Assembly: GCA_032717465.1 (NCBI GenBank)
Contig: CM064713.1
Location: forward strand, 12,219,682-12,283,681
Length of the DNA stretch: 64,000 bases
Direction of reading: 5' to 3'
From: Coenobita brevimanus
Taxonomy: Eukaryota > Arthropoda > Malacostraca > Decapoda > Coenobitidae
Made by a program: the position numbers and the translations under genes. The notes beneath the pieces are model-generated. The model was given only the letters and a program-made list of their open reading frames with translations, was not told the DNA's origin and made no database searches. Positions 1-10,889 of this stretch are shown here, piece by piece; positions within the stretch are counted from its first letter, which is position 1, and each line of letters opens with the position of its first letter.

Positions 1-824
1 CATCTTTAGTCCTACTTTGAGACTTTCTCTGTTCAGGTCATTTAACATTTCTTGCAATGTCTCTGCTGTTTCCAAGATTAGGACAATGCCATCTGCAAAT
101 CTTAAATGGTTTAGCTTTTCTCCATCTATGTTCACTCCCTTGTTTTCCCAGTCTAGCTTTCTGAAAATACTTTCTAGGCATGCTGTAAATAACGTTGGTG
201 AAATTGTATCTCCCTGACGCACGCCCTTCTAGATCTTAATTTTTTCTGAGTCCTTATGTAATGTAACTGTTGCAGTTCCCTCGTTATATATTTTCTCGAG
301 CAGTTTTACAGTGTTCTTATTCACTCCTTGTTCTCGCAATGAATTTATAATTGCTATGTCTATCTATCTATCTATCTATAGCCCGACACTATGTGCTCCA
401 CTGAATCGAAAGCCTTTTCGTAATCAACAAAACCTAAGCACAGTGGTTTATTATATTCTGTAGTTTTCTCACTTAGCTGATTCACTGTGTGTAGATGATC
501 AGTAGTCGAGTACCCGCTTCGGAATCCTGCCTGTTCACGAGGTTGGTTTTCCTCCAAATTTGTAGTTATTCTGTTTGTAAGGACTTTAATGAAGAGTTTG
601 CAATTGACTGATAGCAAGCTAATGGGTCGATAGTTACTAAGGTCTTTTGAGTCACCTTTCTTGTAAAGTAAAATAACTATTGCATTACACCATGTTTTGG
701 GAATTTTCTTCCTTTTTATACATTGAGTAAATAAGTGAGCAAGCATAGTTTGTTCTTCTACTCCTGCATCCAACGGTAAATCTGCTACTATTCCATCTTC
801 TCCCGGAGCTCTCCCTCTTTTCAT
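1..824 (-). pseudogene. Reverse transcriptase domain of RTE-type LINE (broken)
   Basis: RNA-directed DNA polymerase of the minus-strand LINE. The open piece 372-824 carries the KRGRAPGEDGI entry motif, NYRPISLLS, a GFRSGYSTTDHL block and the motif A stretch FVDYEKAFDSVEH. The frame is then disrupted by the insertion at 360-388, resumes towards base 1 with GVRQGDTISP (207-227) and reaches the catalytic box, which reads FADG instead of FADD (about 84-107), so a catalytic aspartate is lost. An in-frame TAG lies at 229-231. The C-terminal part lies outside the window. Confidence 0.85.
360..388 (-). mobile_element. 29-base LINE A tail insertion (LINE A0)
   Basis: The RT frame of the RTE-type LINE is interrupted by a (TCTA)n run followed by TAGCCCGACA. 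On the minus strand this is the 3' terminus of LINE family A (GTCGGGCTATAG then ATAG repeats), as at 30,378-30,407 and 44,607-44,640. It is flanked by CTATGT at 354-359 and at 389-394, a 6-base target-site duplication; removing the insert and one duplicate makes the RT reading continuous. This is an extremely 5'-truncated LINE insertion. Confidence 0.8.
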
Positions 825-1573
825 ATTTTTGAGAGAATCATTACTTCGTCTGGTGTTACCTCAGGTATTTCACTTGTGTCAACTGAAAAGTTAGCTATTG
901 GTACTACTGTCTTTGATACATACAGTTCTTTGTAAAATTCTTCAACTCTCTTCAACATCTTAACTCTGCATTTAATGGCTTCACCGTTTTTGTCTTTTAA
1001 TGATGTAATTTGTTGCCCTCCAAGTGCCATTTTACTTCGGACTTGTTTCAGACTTTTTCCTTTTTTGATGGTTTATTTGATTTGATCCATGTTTCTCTTT
1101 GTTTTTTCTTCTCTTTGTTTTTTGTTGATAAGCTTATTTAATTCTGCTCTTTCTTTTTCATCTTTCTTTGTTTTTACTTTCATTTCATTTCTTTTTCTCA
1201 TAAGCTCGAGTGTCTTTTCTGAATACTTCTTGGCTTTGGTTGTATTAGGTTTTCCTACTACCTCTGCTGATTCTTTTAGCACTTTTGTTAGTCTGTTATT
1301 CAGCTCATCAATGTCACATTCAGCATTACTTAGAGCCTGAAATCTGTTCCTTATTTCCAACTGAATGGCTGCTTTGTTTTCGTTTACTTTTATTGGGCAT
1401 ATCTTTTTATCTTTAATCATCTTCTTTCTTTCACTTTTGAAGTTTAATCTTGCTGTGCAACCCACCATTCTATGGTCACTTCCGATAATTACTTTGTTGA
1501 TACATGTGACATTTGTGATCGTGTTATTCTTTTTTGCTATAATGAAGAGATACAGCCAATGTATCTCTACCAA
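821..1573 (-). pseudogene. LINE endonuclease C-terminus and linker to RT (broken)
   Basis: Two open stretches (1073-1573 and 821-1030) in different frames. The first starts after the missing endonuclease N-terminus, keeps the SDHRMV motif that closes APE-type LINE endonucleases, and continues into a lysine/glutamate-rich helical linker. The second (EEFYKELY block) is the usual segment just before the RT. A frameshift between 1030 and 1073 and another near 825 separate them from each other and from the RT. Confidence 0.75.
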
Positions 1574-1862
1574 GTGGCTTAGGCTGTCTGGTAGAGATTG
1601 TACGAGTATGTAGGGTGAGAAGTGCTAGTAAGTGTAATTATAGTGTTGGAGTGGCTTTGGATGTGTGTGTAGTCTGTAAACCAAGTGTAACTGGCCAGTG
1701 CAAGCCAACTGGGTGCAAGCATACTTTAAAGTATGCGACACTGGTTCAACCACAGCACCCCTCATGTCCGCCAATGCAGTACGTGGCCAAAAAAACTCTC
1801 TCAAAGAACCCTCGTTCTTCAGTGTACAAAAACGCACACTTTACCACTGTACCAGAGAGTCT
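1574..1862. other. Unassigned spacer with an 18-base palindrome
   Basis: No coding similarity recognised. It contains a perfect palindrome, GCATACTTTAAAGTATGC, near 1719-1736. It lies between the 5'-truncated RTE-type LINE and the (TA)n tract. Confidence 0.4.
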
Positions 1863-1872
1863 TATATATATA

Positions 1873-1914
<42 letters not shown>

Positions 1915-1921
1915 AGAGAGG

Positions 1922-1983
<62 letters not shown>
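1863..1983. repeat. (TA)n microsatellite in two blocks
   Basis: Two (TA)n blocks, about 1863-1912 and 1923-1983, each preceded by a CCAGAGAG(T/G)CT unit, so the flank was duplicated with the tract. It may mark the 3' tail of the minus-strand I-like LINE that starts above it. Open frames here (tyrosine/isoleucine strings) are translations of the repeat, not genes. Confidence 0.9.
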
Positions 1984-1987
<4 letters not shown>

Positions 1988-2002
1988 TTGAGAAAAATAC
2001 CT

Positions 2003-2416
2003 TGACCAAGAGAACACCATCGACTGCAGATATGCAATGCCTTTCTACATTACATACCTACACTCATCACCTGCTGACTGTCAGTCGAGGCACAAATTAA
2101 TATAGGAGACATCAATATATCAAAGAGAACCAGAGGAGTCAGGACCTATTCCATGTACGTCAGCTGTTGACCCTAATTAAGATAACATGTACAAGATGAT
2201 GGGAAGCATTTACATATGTACAAAAAGTGAAGTACCCCTCCCAACAGACCACCATCGACTGAAAATGTCCTGTGCCTTTCTGTATTGCACATTTGCATTT
2301 ACCAACTGGTGACTGTCGGATGAGGGACGTGGTTTAATGTTAGGGACATCAATGTTAGAAATAGATCAGTCAGAAGCAGAAACTATTTCAAATACGTCAA
2401 CTGTCAATCGTAATTA
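2003..2416. repeat. Two diverged ~175-base direct repeats
   Basis: Unit 1 (about 2003-2178) and unit 2 (about 2238-2416) align along their length: both begin around ACCATCGACTG, share CTTTCT, GTGACTGTC/CTGACTGTC and GACATCAAT blocks, and end with CGTCA, CTGT and TAATTAA. They are clearly diverged. Their position directly downstream of the RNase H region of the minus-strand LINE suggests they form its 3' untranslated region. Confidence 0.65.
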
Positions 2417-2594
2417 ATAATATACTATATACATATTCACAGTCGATAAAAACCATAACCATACAGTAAAAAAGTCACATCACTCTGATCAATCCGGTCT
2501 CTCTCAAGAAAGCCATCAATTTATCAGTCTTAAATATCCCCATCACCCAGGATGGTGGAAAGGGTGAAGGGGGCGTTAGTTGCACCACAGTAAA

Positions 2595-3557
2595 TTATAA
2601 GTGAAGCACATTCACGAATAAATCGCCGACAGCGCAGGATGATATGGCTGATAGATAACACCGCACCACAGATGTCACACTGTGGTGGGAAATGTCATTC
2701 AATATTGTGGTTTCATATGTGTCAGAATTGTGCTGCTTAATCGTAAGCGCACCAACACTTTTTCTTCCAGGCAACTGGGATGGTTGGCAGTATCCCAGTT
2801 GCCCAGGTACGGCTTGCAAATTGGAATGATTATTCTGGTCCACTGACCTTGCCACAGAAGATTTACTGATTTCTTTCCGAGAGAGACTCGACCGTAGATC
2901 ACGAGGAACATCCCAAGTCCCCTATAGCTCTACAGCCGACTTTCCAAGTATGTCAGCCTGCTCATTGCCATAGATACAACAATGACCAGGCACCCAGATC
3001 AGCATGACGGACTTGTTGCATAAATGCAATTTATTAACGATGTGGCCCTGGATCTCGTTCGAGTCCGTAGTGCAAGATGCAGATGCCTGAAGGGCAGATT
3101 TCGAATCTGAAAATATGACAAATGAGTCGTGCCTAGAATTTAGAGCATAGTATATGGCTTCATCAATAGCAAAAAGTTCGGAGGTAAACCCGGATGTATG
3201 AGTCGGTAACCGATAACTGTGGGTTCATTCAGTCGACAACACACTGTCATCCACGCATTCATTCGACTTGGAGCCATCGGTGTACAATTGGTGGGACCCC
3301 AAGTGATGGACAATGATGTTACAAAACAAGTGGTGGACCTCTGCCTCTGGCGTCTTGGTCTTTGGTGCTGGAAGCCGTGACACATCAACAGTAGAGCTGG
3401 GTGGCTCCCAGGGCACTATATTTTTAATCACCAACTTGTAACAGTCACTGAGGTCCACACTAAGCTCCTGAGTCAGTAAGTGGACGCGAACACCATGTGG
3501 CTGACACACCCTCTGCAGGAGATGGTGGTATTGATGCAGGGGATGTACAGGCCACAT
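2595..3557 (-). pseudogene. RNase H domain and C-terminus of I-like LINE ORF2
   Basis: Overlapping minus-strand frames give a typical RNase H start (LYTDGSKS, about 3250-3300) followed in a shifted frame by the remainder. A WVPGHCCIYGNEQAD block (about 2950-3010), the conserved C-terminal RNase H motif with histidine and aspartate, is readable. Downstream (2595-2855) is the C-terminal tail seen in I-type elements. At least three frameshifts or stops interrupt the domain. Confidence 0.75.
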
Positions 3558-3588
3558 TACTTATATTACTTTTCTTGAATGTTCTAAG

Positions 3589-5066
3589 TCAATAAGACAA
3601 GGCCAGGTAGTCACAGCAAATACAGAGGGGAGACACATTCACCTCCACTTCCATTCGAGCTATATGTGTACACCAGACGGCTCCAAGACACATTTGCAAA
3701 CATTTATTCTGCAACACATCCAACTTCCTCAATGTGGCATCGGATGCCGAGCCATACACCTGTGTGCCGTAGTCTTTCTTGGATCGAATAATGGACTTAC
3801 ACACCAATAATAAAGATTTTCTGTTGGCACCCCAAGTAGTACCCGCTAGGTACTTGAGGATATTTAATGATTTATCACAATGAACAACCAAATTATTAAC
3901 GTGAAGTTTAAAAGTCATTTTGTGATCAAAGTGGAGGCCCCAAAACTTATAGAACTTTGAAAAGGTACAGCCTTATTATCCAAAGTTAAAAGCAAATCGG
4001 GGACATTACGATTAGTGAAAACTACAGCGGCACACTGAGGGACAGAAAACTTGAATCCCCAATGCAAGACCCATTAGTGGACAGAGTCATGGGCCGCTTG
4101 AATCCGCCCAGCCGAAAATCGTGCATTCCGGGAAGAGTGCCATATTGCACAATCGTCAGCATAGAGTGAGTATTTACGATTCCTTGGGATGGGAGTTAAT
4201 GACAGAATATCATTGATTATAATACTAAACAGAGTGGGACTAGGCACACTTCCCTGAAGTATCCAGTTTTCTTGGATAAATATATCTGCTGTTACATTAC
4301 TGGACAATATGACAGAGAAAGTTCTGTCCCTTAAGAAATTAGAAACAAAAATAGGCAAATTACCTCTTAGACTATAAGCATAGAGCTTCATGAGTATACT
4401 GTGTCGCCACGTCATGTCATAGGCTTTATGGATGTCCAAGAACACCCCTATCATGAATTTTTTATTGGCAGTTGCCTCTGAAATGCAATGCTCCAAAGTC
4501 ATTAAATGATCTGGTGAACTTCTGTATTTACAGAAGCCACATTGTTTATCATTTAATAAATTCTTAAACTCTAAAACAAAAAGAAGCCTATTATTAACCA
4601 TTCATTCCATGACCTTCCATAGACAGGAAGTCAACACAAGAGGATGAAATGAAGTGGGATTCATAAAACGACAAGCCTATTTGGGTATCGTTATGACGTG
4701 CACAAAGCGCCACAAGTTTGGGAACATTTGGGATGCTGAAAGCTTATTGTACAGTGCTAACATCTTAATCAGGTTGTCCTGATTAAGATGCTGGATCATA
4801 CTGTACATGATGGTGTCTGGCCCAGGATTGATGTCTTTACAAGATATAAGGGCAAGGAGCAGTTCATTCATCATAAACTCTTGGTTGTATAGGGAGTCTA
4901 TGTCTTCTGTGGCAAAGTCAAATATTTGCAGCTCAGCCATGCATTTATGGTTTCTAAAACGCGGATCGTAATTGGCTGAGCTACTAACATGAGAAAAACT
5001 CCTGACGAGGATGTTTGCAGCGTCCACGAGGTCGTCATAGATGGTGTTCACCTGCAAGGTGGTCAA
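3589..5066 (-). pseudogene. Reverse transcriptase of I-like LINE ORF2
   Basis: Main open pieces are 4677-5066 (entry to the palm, with DINPGPDTI), 4074-4601 (CGFCKYRSSPDHL, motif A VFLDIHKAYDMTW, GSVPSPTLF and the catalytic SLYADDCAIW, YADD intact) and 3589-3918 (thumb region with a KDYGTQVYGSAS block). The conserved blocks are those of I/jockey-type LINE RTs. Frameshifts between the pieces and a run without coding sense near 4610-4675 make it a pseudogene. Confidence 0.85.
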
Positions 5067-5099
5067 AAGGATGTTGGGGCATTTATGATCCAGTACTTT

Positions 5100-5879
5100 A
5101 ATAGTGGACTAGACTTTACTTAATGGAGTAGATCGATTCACCATGGACACCAGTGACTGTCAGGGGTCATGTTTAGCCCTTCGAATAATTCTCCTTGCAT
5201 CAGTCCATGCCTATTAGTATGCAATGAAAGTTTCCTCTGTAGGTTGACTATAAAAAATCTTTTATCTCCTGTTGCATTTAGATAATGCTTGTCGGCAATC
5301 TGGCGTCCACCAATGTGCTCTATGCTTTGCATGAACTGTTGAAGTCTTGGGAATAGCAGCCTCAGCCGTGTGTAATATGAAATCGGTTAAATTTTTTACT
5401 TTTACGTCTACGGTCTCCACACATACTGTATTATCTAAATCATCGATCCTTGAGAAGGATCCCCAGTCTGGTTTCTTATAGTTAAATTTTGGAGGTGAAG
5501 GGCCTGAAACAATGTTGTGTGTACAAGCAAGACAGAACGGTAAATGATCACTTCACAAGTTGCCATAAGGGTCCCATGAGAAATTTTGATGTCTACCTGG
5601 GGAGGTCAGAGATTGGTCAAAAGCCGAAAAGTTACCAGTATGATCATCTATAGGAGTTGCACTACCATCGTTCAGAAGACAGAGGTTGGACTGCAGTATT
5701 AGGTTAGCTACTTGCTCCCCCCAACCATTCTCAAGCTACCCCACTGATAGTGATGGATGTTAAAGTCGCCCAACACTAAAATATTCCCAGGAAGATGTTT
5801 GAATAGTGAATTAAGAGCATCACTATCAATGAGGCCATGTGGTGGACAGTAGAGAGAGCAAATAGAGAGATACGTGTTA
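5100..5879 (-). pseudogene. Endonuclease C-terminal half of I-like LINE ORF2
   Basis: Minus-strand APE-type endonuclease. The conserved VLGDFNIHH motif (catalytic aspartate and asparagine) reads at about 5745-5785. The SDHLPF motif with catalytic D and H follows at about 5540-5560 and leads to the linker at 5138-5332. The frame is broken in several places. At the 5879 end the domain meets the TTAA element; its N-terminal half resumes beyond it at 6799. Confidence 0.75.
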
Positions 5880-5883
5880 TTAA

Positions 5884-6794
5884 CCCTTAAAGTCCTAACC
5901 GCATCAATTGATGTGATTTGAGTTTTATGCCAAATTGCCTAATCACATCAATTGAGCGGGCCTATAAAAAACTGTGGAGTGCTTCCTCTACCCTGATAAT
6001 GAGATTATGACGTACATGGCTTCATTCCAACGAGAACTCACCCCTGAGTGGCGTGAGGGGGGATCAAACCAACCCTGGCAGTGGGGGGGGGCACCCCTCC
6101 TCTTGGCTGCCTCCATGCCACCCTCTACCCCACTCCTTCACTCACTCCTGGTCCCGCATCACCCTCCCATTGCTCCATGCACCTGCTTCTCTCCCACCAC
6201 CACCTGTGTCCCTTCCCACCTACTCTTGCCCCTCCTCCCACCCTCCTAGCCTTGTATCCCCCCCGAACCCCACCCCATCATTCCCTCCTTGTCCCTCTCT
6301 ACCCTTCCACCCCCTACGGACCCACGAGAGGTATCAGGCCACCAAGATGTTACACAACACACTGAAGTGCTTTCTTTTCATGCAAAAAGTTTGTTATTTT
6401 TCCAACCCCTGTACCTATAGGCCTACTCCCCACAGTCTACTTTATCTCCCCACAGCCTAGTAATCTCCCCACACCTACATACACCTGTTTTCATGGTTGA
6501 CATGACATAATACTTTGAAATGACCTGTTTCAGTAAGAAAAATTTGTAGTTATCAAAACTGTCACGTTTTACAGTGTTTTTGAGGGGTAACTATTATAAA
6601 CTCTTTTTTAACTTTGACACACGATTGTGCGGTAACCATTTGGCCTTCGGGGGTGCGGATTGCGTTGTCAGGTGTGTAAATTCTTCCTCTTTAGCCAGAA
6701 CACAATCAATTTGCCTTTGGTGAAAGTCACCAAAACACCCCCAAATTTCAGTTGTGGGAGGTGCCCTGCCTGAAATAATTGCGGTCTTTAGGGG
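5884..6794. mobile_element. TTAA-flanked piggyBac-like non-autonomous element (T1)
   Basis: A 911-base insert between TTAA at 5880-5883 and TTAA at 6795-6798. Ends are inverted: left CCCTTAAAGTCC, right (reverse complement) CCCCTAAAGACC. The endonuclease reading of the host LINE continues across the TTAA when the insert is ignored. Internal sequence is C-rich (6070-6480) with repeated ATCAATTGA motifs near the left end, and no transposase is visible. TTAA duplication and CCC ends fit piggyBac-type elements. Confidence 0.75.
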
Positions 6795-6798
6795 TTAA

Positions 6799-7075
6799 AT
6801 TTTGCTTTAATGCAACAGCTTCCAGAGTAGAATATAGAACCACTTCCGTTCGTGGGTGTGATTTGTGTATGTATGTGGCAACTCCGTGACCATCATATCA
6901 TCTGTACAAATGGTAGTGTTTGAACTGTGGAAGAGCATGGTGGTCCGCCAAGCATGTCTCCTGTAAACAAATATCATGTGGTCTGTGAATAGATAACAGA
7001 ATTGCTATATTGTGTAATTTATTCCCAAGAGTCCTACAATTCCAATGTAATACAGTGAATGCGATGGTTTAAGAT
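6799..7075 (-). pseudogene. Endonuclease N-terminal half of I-like LINE ORF2
   Basis: Minus-strand frame beginning with a degenerate ILHWNC (LINE endonuclease ILQWNC start with catalytic N) near 7050, followed by the block ending in LQET-like residues near 6960, where the catalytic glutamate is expected. Frames shift and stops occur. It is the part of the domain upstream of the TTAA element and starts right after the end of ORF1. Confidence 0.65.
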
Positions 7076-8483
7076 TTACGGGGGTGGCCAGTGTGCTTAG
7101 TTTTTTTTAATGCCACCAGCCAACAGAGGAGCAACTACTGGGGGACCTATCCCGGTGCTTACTGATGGAAACCTCCATATTTTCATCAATGACGAGGCTT
7201 CCAGTCTCCCTCGAGGAAGTGCTAACCCTTCTAACCCTTGCTGGAGCAGAAGCTGAAAGAGCATGAGGGCGTGACTGTTTTGTGAGGGTGATCATATTAC
7301 TCCTACTAGACTTGTCAGACTTCGGATTATGCCATACTGACGGAGAGGCAGCAGCAGCCTGAGAATATGTACTGTAGAAGACTTAGGGATGTCGGTTTGA
7401 GAGCTGGAGCAGATAGGAGGCTGAGATGGAGGGGTAGAGTAAGTGGCAGGAGGAACAAGGACAAGGTCAGTCTGCATCTTGACAGAGCATATTGCAGGAT
7501 GGGACATCACCACCGAAAGTATTGGATCTATTCAGTGTGGGTGTTGCATGCAACTCCTTCACCTTTTTCCAAGCTCCGTACTAGGAAATGCCCTTAGTTG
7601 CCTTCACAGTGCAAACCTCTTTCTCCTCCTTCCATTTGGGATAGTCCCTAGAGGAAGCGGAGTGAGTGCCCTTGCAGTGAAAGCAACATACTGTCTTGGA
7701 TGTGCAATGATCAGTATCATGACCCTGGCTTGCACACTTGCCACACACTGGCTGGGGAGCCTGACAAGCTTTGTCATTATGCCCATACAGCTGGCTTTTC
7801 AAGCAACGTAGATGGTTGGTGATATACGGCCATACATGAACAATTTCATAACCAATTGTTACATGACTGGGAAGAGACACATCACCAAAAGAAAAATTGA
7901 TGGTTGCAGTCTTTGTCCTGACGCCTTCCGAATATCCAGCTATAAATCTAACATCGATGACATCTTGCTGAACAAGTTTCTGTATGATCTCGTCCTCATT
8001 CATCACCATGATATCCCTGCAAGTGAAACACCCTTGCAGGAATTAATGGAAACCGGGATCTTGGCCTCGACATCATAGCTATGAAACTTATCCAGCTTTA
8101 GCAAGTCCTTCTACCTGAGAGGACTTAAGGGTCTTTATGAGGAGGTCTCCGTTTGCAAGATTTTTTTTTTTTTTTTACCAATTCCACCTCCCCAGCCAGC
8201 CATCAATGACCTTCTTGATAATGAAGGGATTGTGACTGCTCAAGGGGGTGGAACCTAGAGCATGAAGGGTGATATATTCAGCATTATTTACCTTAATGTC
8301 AAGAGGGGTACAAGTCTGTGGCTGCTCAGTCCGGGGGCGGTCAGTCCGTCTATCTGTCAGGGGTTCGTCAGGACCACCTCCCCCCCTGAAGGGGGGGGGG
8401 AGGTGGCAAGGGCGTCCACCATAGTAATCACTTCCCCCTAACAGGGGAAGTAGGAAGGAGGAGAAAAAACGGGCAAGAGACAA
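7076..8483 (-). pseudogene. ORF1 (gag-like, zinc knuckles) of I-like LINE
   Basis: Nucleic-acid-binding ORF1 protein in three minus-strand pieces. N-terminal piece 8175-8483 ends in SSHNPFIIKKVIDGWLG, typical of the RNA-binding part of I-type ORF1. Middle piece 7581-8009 carries consecutive CCHC-like knuckles (cysteines and histidines in CLKSQLYGHNDKAC, CGKCASQGHDTDHC and CCFHCKGTHSAS), the first having lost its second cysteine. C-terminal pieces 7107-7513 are serine/proline-rich. The pieces are separated by frameshifts, one around the T-run at 8161-8176. Confidence 0.75.
8161..8176. repeat. Poly(T) run inside LINE ORF1
   Basis: A 16-base T run in the middle of the minus-strand ORF1, where it breaks the frame. 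It could be expansion of an A-run in the coding strand or a trace of a tiny poly(A) insertion; no target duplication is evident. Confidence 0.7.
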
Positions 8484-8960
8484 ACAACCCGTGGCAAAAC
8501 ACGTAAGTCTGAGATTGCCCTCTCAAACCTCTCCAGGGAGGCCCGACCATGTGCTCACGCACCAGAGTGATCAGTGGGGGGACCCTCCGTGGGCAGGAAG
8601 CAAAGGCAATCTCAGCACAAAGTGACAGACACCTACTGTACCAGACTAACAGGGAAGGGAGATAAATGAGTACTAACTAACCTAGTCCCCACCGGGTGGG
8701 TAAAAAAAAAAAAAAAAAAAAAAAGCTAATGCCAATGGGGCAAACGTAGGAAGTTAGAGGAGAGAGCAACGAAAAATACGTCTGCACCCTCCGGGACCAT
8801 GCATAAAAGTCCCCTTTTATTTCAATGTGTGGCTCTTACAACCCACCCTACAAAGCGATAATAAAATCTCTGGACACCACGGATCCACAATCGGTGTCAA
8901 GAGAGAAAAGTGGTCTGAGGAGTCGGATGGAGGACGCTTCGAATCCCAGGGATGTGCCTA
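8484..8960 (-). other. 5' leader of the I-like LINE with poly(A) run
   Basis: Sequence upstream of ORF1 on the minus strand, moderately GC-rich with CCTCCC/GGGGGG blocks (8373-8401) and an A-run at 8702-8723. No coding sense. I take it as the 5' untranslated region; the 5' terminus is not precisely visible. Confidence 0.45.
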
Positions 8961-10147
8961 GGGGGTTTTCAGTCTTGTAAAGTCACAAGAGGCATCGGTT
9001 AACTACCTACATTATATACTTGGTTGTGTATTATCACCTATCACTTAATTTAGTTAACGTCTGACTAGCATATTGAGAATAAGAGAAACCTCGGGTTCTA
9101 GTAATGATGAAAATTATCAAGACTGCTTACTGAAAGAAGATCAAGTACGTCACATTCTATTCCAGCTGGTAACGGACGGGTATATTTAGCTCAAAGAAAC
9201 CACCATGGCCAAAAATTCAAATCTCTCAGACTACAGTAGCATAGCCTAATGTATTCTGACCTCGCAAAGAATATGGTTAGTTTGTCCTAATTTTTTACTG
9301 CTAAAAGGAGATACTCCCCGTCTTTATAAGTAAAGTGTATTTTCGTACAGAGCAAGGCTTCTTTGCAAATACCTTCCAGTCTATGACAATTAACCTTTTA
9401 ATTGCCAGAGGGCTCTCCTTAACTTAAAAATGCGTCTGGTAGTATTGAATATGATTCAAGAAAGAGGTCATGGTACTGACATGGTAAACCAGCTGGGATA
9501 TAAATTTTCAATTTATATTTGTCTCACTCCCGGCTAATTATTCTAAGTATAAGGAACGCTTTCCAAAGTAATGAGGTTAATAAAGGCTATATCAAACTCA
9601 TAAAACTCGAAAAGCGTCCTCTTAGGCGAATATAATGGTCTGTTGATACTAAGAACAAAATGAAAAAGAAATCTAGTTGCACTGGAACACAATTTTTGTT
9701 GTTTAGAATCTCCTTGCAACGAAGGCGTTAACGTTACATCTAACCTCTCCAATTAGTTTATTCTAAATTGAAGAAAATAGTTTGTCGATAGCAATAATGA
9801 AATAACAAAAAAGCGTAATCTCAGTGAATTGGCTAAGAGGCAAAATAACCAACAGATGCACGGTTTACAGTTCCAGTAATGATGTGACGGGTGTCGGTAT
9901 CGTACTCCTGGTGGTGCTGATAAAATGAAGGTCTTCAGGGCGAAACAAATTCATGAAGCAAGATTAAGAGGGAGACTGATCTAGTGAAGACATAAGGCAG
10001 TGAAGAAATATAGAAAGTGGATGTGGTTGGGTGAAGGAAGAGGTAAGGGGTAATGGTAGGATGGGGAAGGCATGGTAACGAGAGGAAAAGCGAGATAAGA
10101 GGAAGAATTATTTGACTGAGGAAAGTTTGGCAGAGAAAATTACAGTA
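8961..10147. other. Spacer without recognised genes
   Basis: About 1.2 kb in which I recognise no coding domain. Short open frames (for example 9543-9752 minus) show no family motif. From about 9940 the sequence becomes purine-rich (GAAG/GAGA) and this composition continues to 10,800. Confidence 0.5.
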
Positions 10148-10155
10148 TATTAGGA

Positions 10156-10458
10156 CAGGGCTATTCAACTGGAGGCCCGCGGACCAAATCCGGTACTTGA
10201 GTCGTTTTCGTCTGGCCTTTTGACCGACTCAGAAGAATAACAAAAAACAAATAAACAAGCATAAAACTGAAAGTTTTGTGTTTCTCTTTTATTTATGTAT
10301 TTAGCCGAAAATGTAAATGCAAATAATATATTTCTCGTTTCTTCCTGTATATAGGTGTTTACACAGAGGGAAGAAATACTGGTAAAGTAATGTAAGCCCT
10401 TTTTGTTAATCTAAGTTTCATAATTCGGCCCTACTTTTAGAGTAGTTGAATAGCCCAG
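10156..10458. mobile_element. hAT-like MITE, 303 bases
   Basis: Terminal inverted repeats begin CAGGGCTATTCAACT on the left; the right end reverse-complements to CTGGGCTATTCAACT. Flanks are TATTAGGA (10,148-10,155) and TATTATGG (10,459-10,466), an 8-base target duplication with two mismatches, which is the hAT size. The subterminal GGCCCGCGG and GGGCCGAA motifs are also inverted. No coding capacity. Confidence 0.75.
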
Positions 10459-10647
10459 TATTATGGGGACTGAGATGCTGAAAGGAGAGATGGAAAGAGA
10501 TTAATTTGGTGGAGGAAGATATGGAAGACAAATGGAGAAAAACAGAAATAAGAGAAACTGATTTAGTGAACAGATGAAGAGAAGATCTTGGTTTGGCGAA
10601 GAAGATATGATGGAAAGATGAATATAGAGATACGAGAGGGCTAGTTC

Positions 10648-10703
<56 letters not shown>

Positions 10704-10889
10704 TGCGACAGTAGTAAATGCTGGAACAAAGAACTAAAATATTTGAAGAATGTGAAGGAAAGTGAGAGATATCGGAAGAAGAGGCAAAATCATGAGAGCA
10801 GGAGTATTACGAGAGATTAATTCCTTCAATTACGTGACCTTGATTGTTTTATTTTTTATCACGACAATCAGATTTATTTAAAGGTAGTA
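10459..10889. other. Purine-rich spacer
   Basis: GA-rich sequence with recurring AGAGATGGAAAGAGA and GAAGAAGATATG motifs, resembling 9940-10,150. Includes the (GA)n tract at 10,650-10,699. No gene recognised. Confidence 0.5.
10650..10699. repeat. (GA)n microsatellite
   Basis: Uninterrupted AG dinucleotide run of about 50 bases. Confidence 0.95.

Larger units (their letters stand above)
1..1573 (-). mobile_element. RTE-type LINE fragment, truncated by window edge
   Basis: Minus-strand non-LTR retrotransposon. Reading from 1573 down it gives the C-terminal end of an APE-type endonuclease (a SDHRMV motif), a basic linker, and an RT domain running off the window at base 1. RT motifs (NYRPISLLS, FVDYEKAFDSVEH, GVRQGDTISP, LRFADG) match the RTE clade. 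The endonuclease N-terminus is absent, so the copy is 5'-truncated at about 1555-1573. Frameshifts near 825 and 1050, a stop at 229-231 and a small insertion at 360-388 make it non-functional. Clade assignment rests on motif recognition only. Confidence 0.85.
2430..8960 (-). mobile_element. I-like LINE (ORF1, EN, RT, RNase H), interrupted
   Basis: Minus-strand non-LTR retrotransposon with two ORFs. In transcription order: GC-rich 5' leader (about 8960-8484), ORF1 with zinc knuckles (8483-7076), endonuclease (7075-5100, split by a TTAA element at 5884-6794), RT (5066-3589), RNase H and C-terminal region (3557-2595), and a 3' untranslated region that may reach the (TA)n tract near 1983. ORF1 with zinc knuckles plus EN, RT and RNase H is the layout of the I group. 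Many frameshifts and stops show it is dead. Both outer ends are approximate. Confidence 0.8.

Noticed and set aside
1615..2100. Open frames with long isoleucine/tyrosine strings
   Set aside because: They are translations of (TA)n in several frames and on both strands.
5974..6460. Proline-rich overlapping plus-strand frames
   Set aside because: Low-complexity C-rich interior of TTAA element T1; no conserved domain and three overlapping frames.
9543..9752. 69-codon minus-strand frame
   Set aside because: No recognisable motif, ordinary length for chance in AT-rich DNA.
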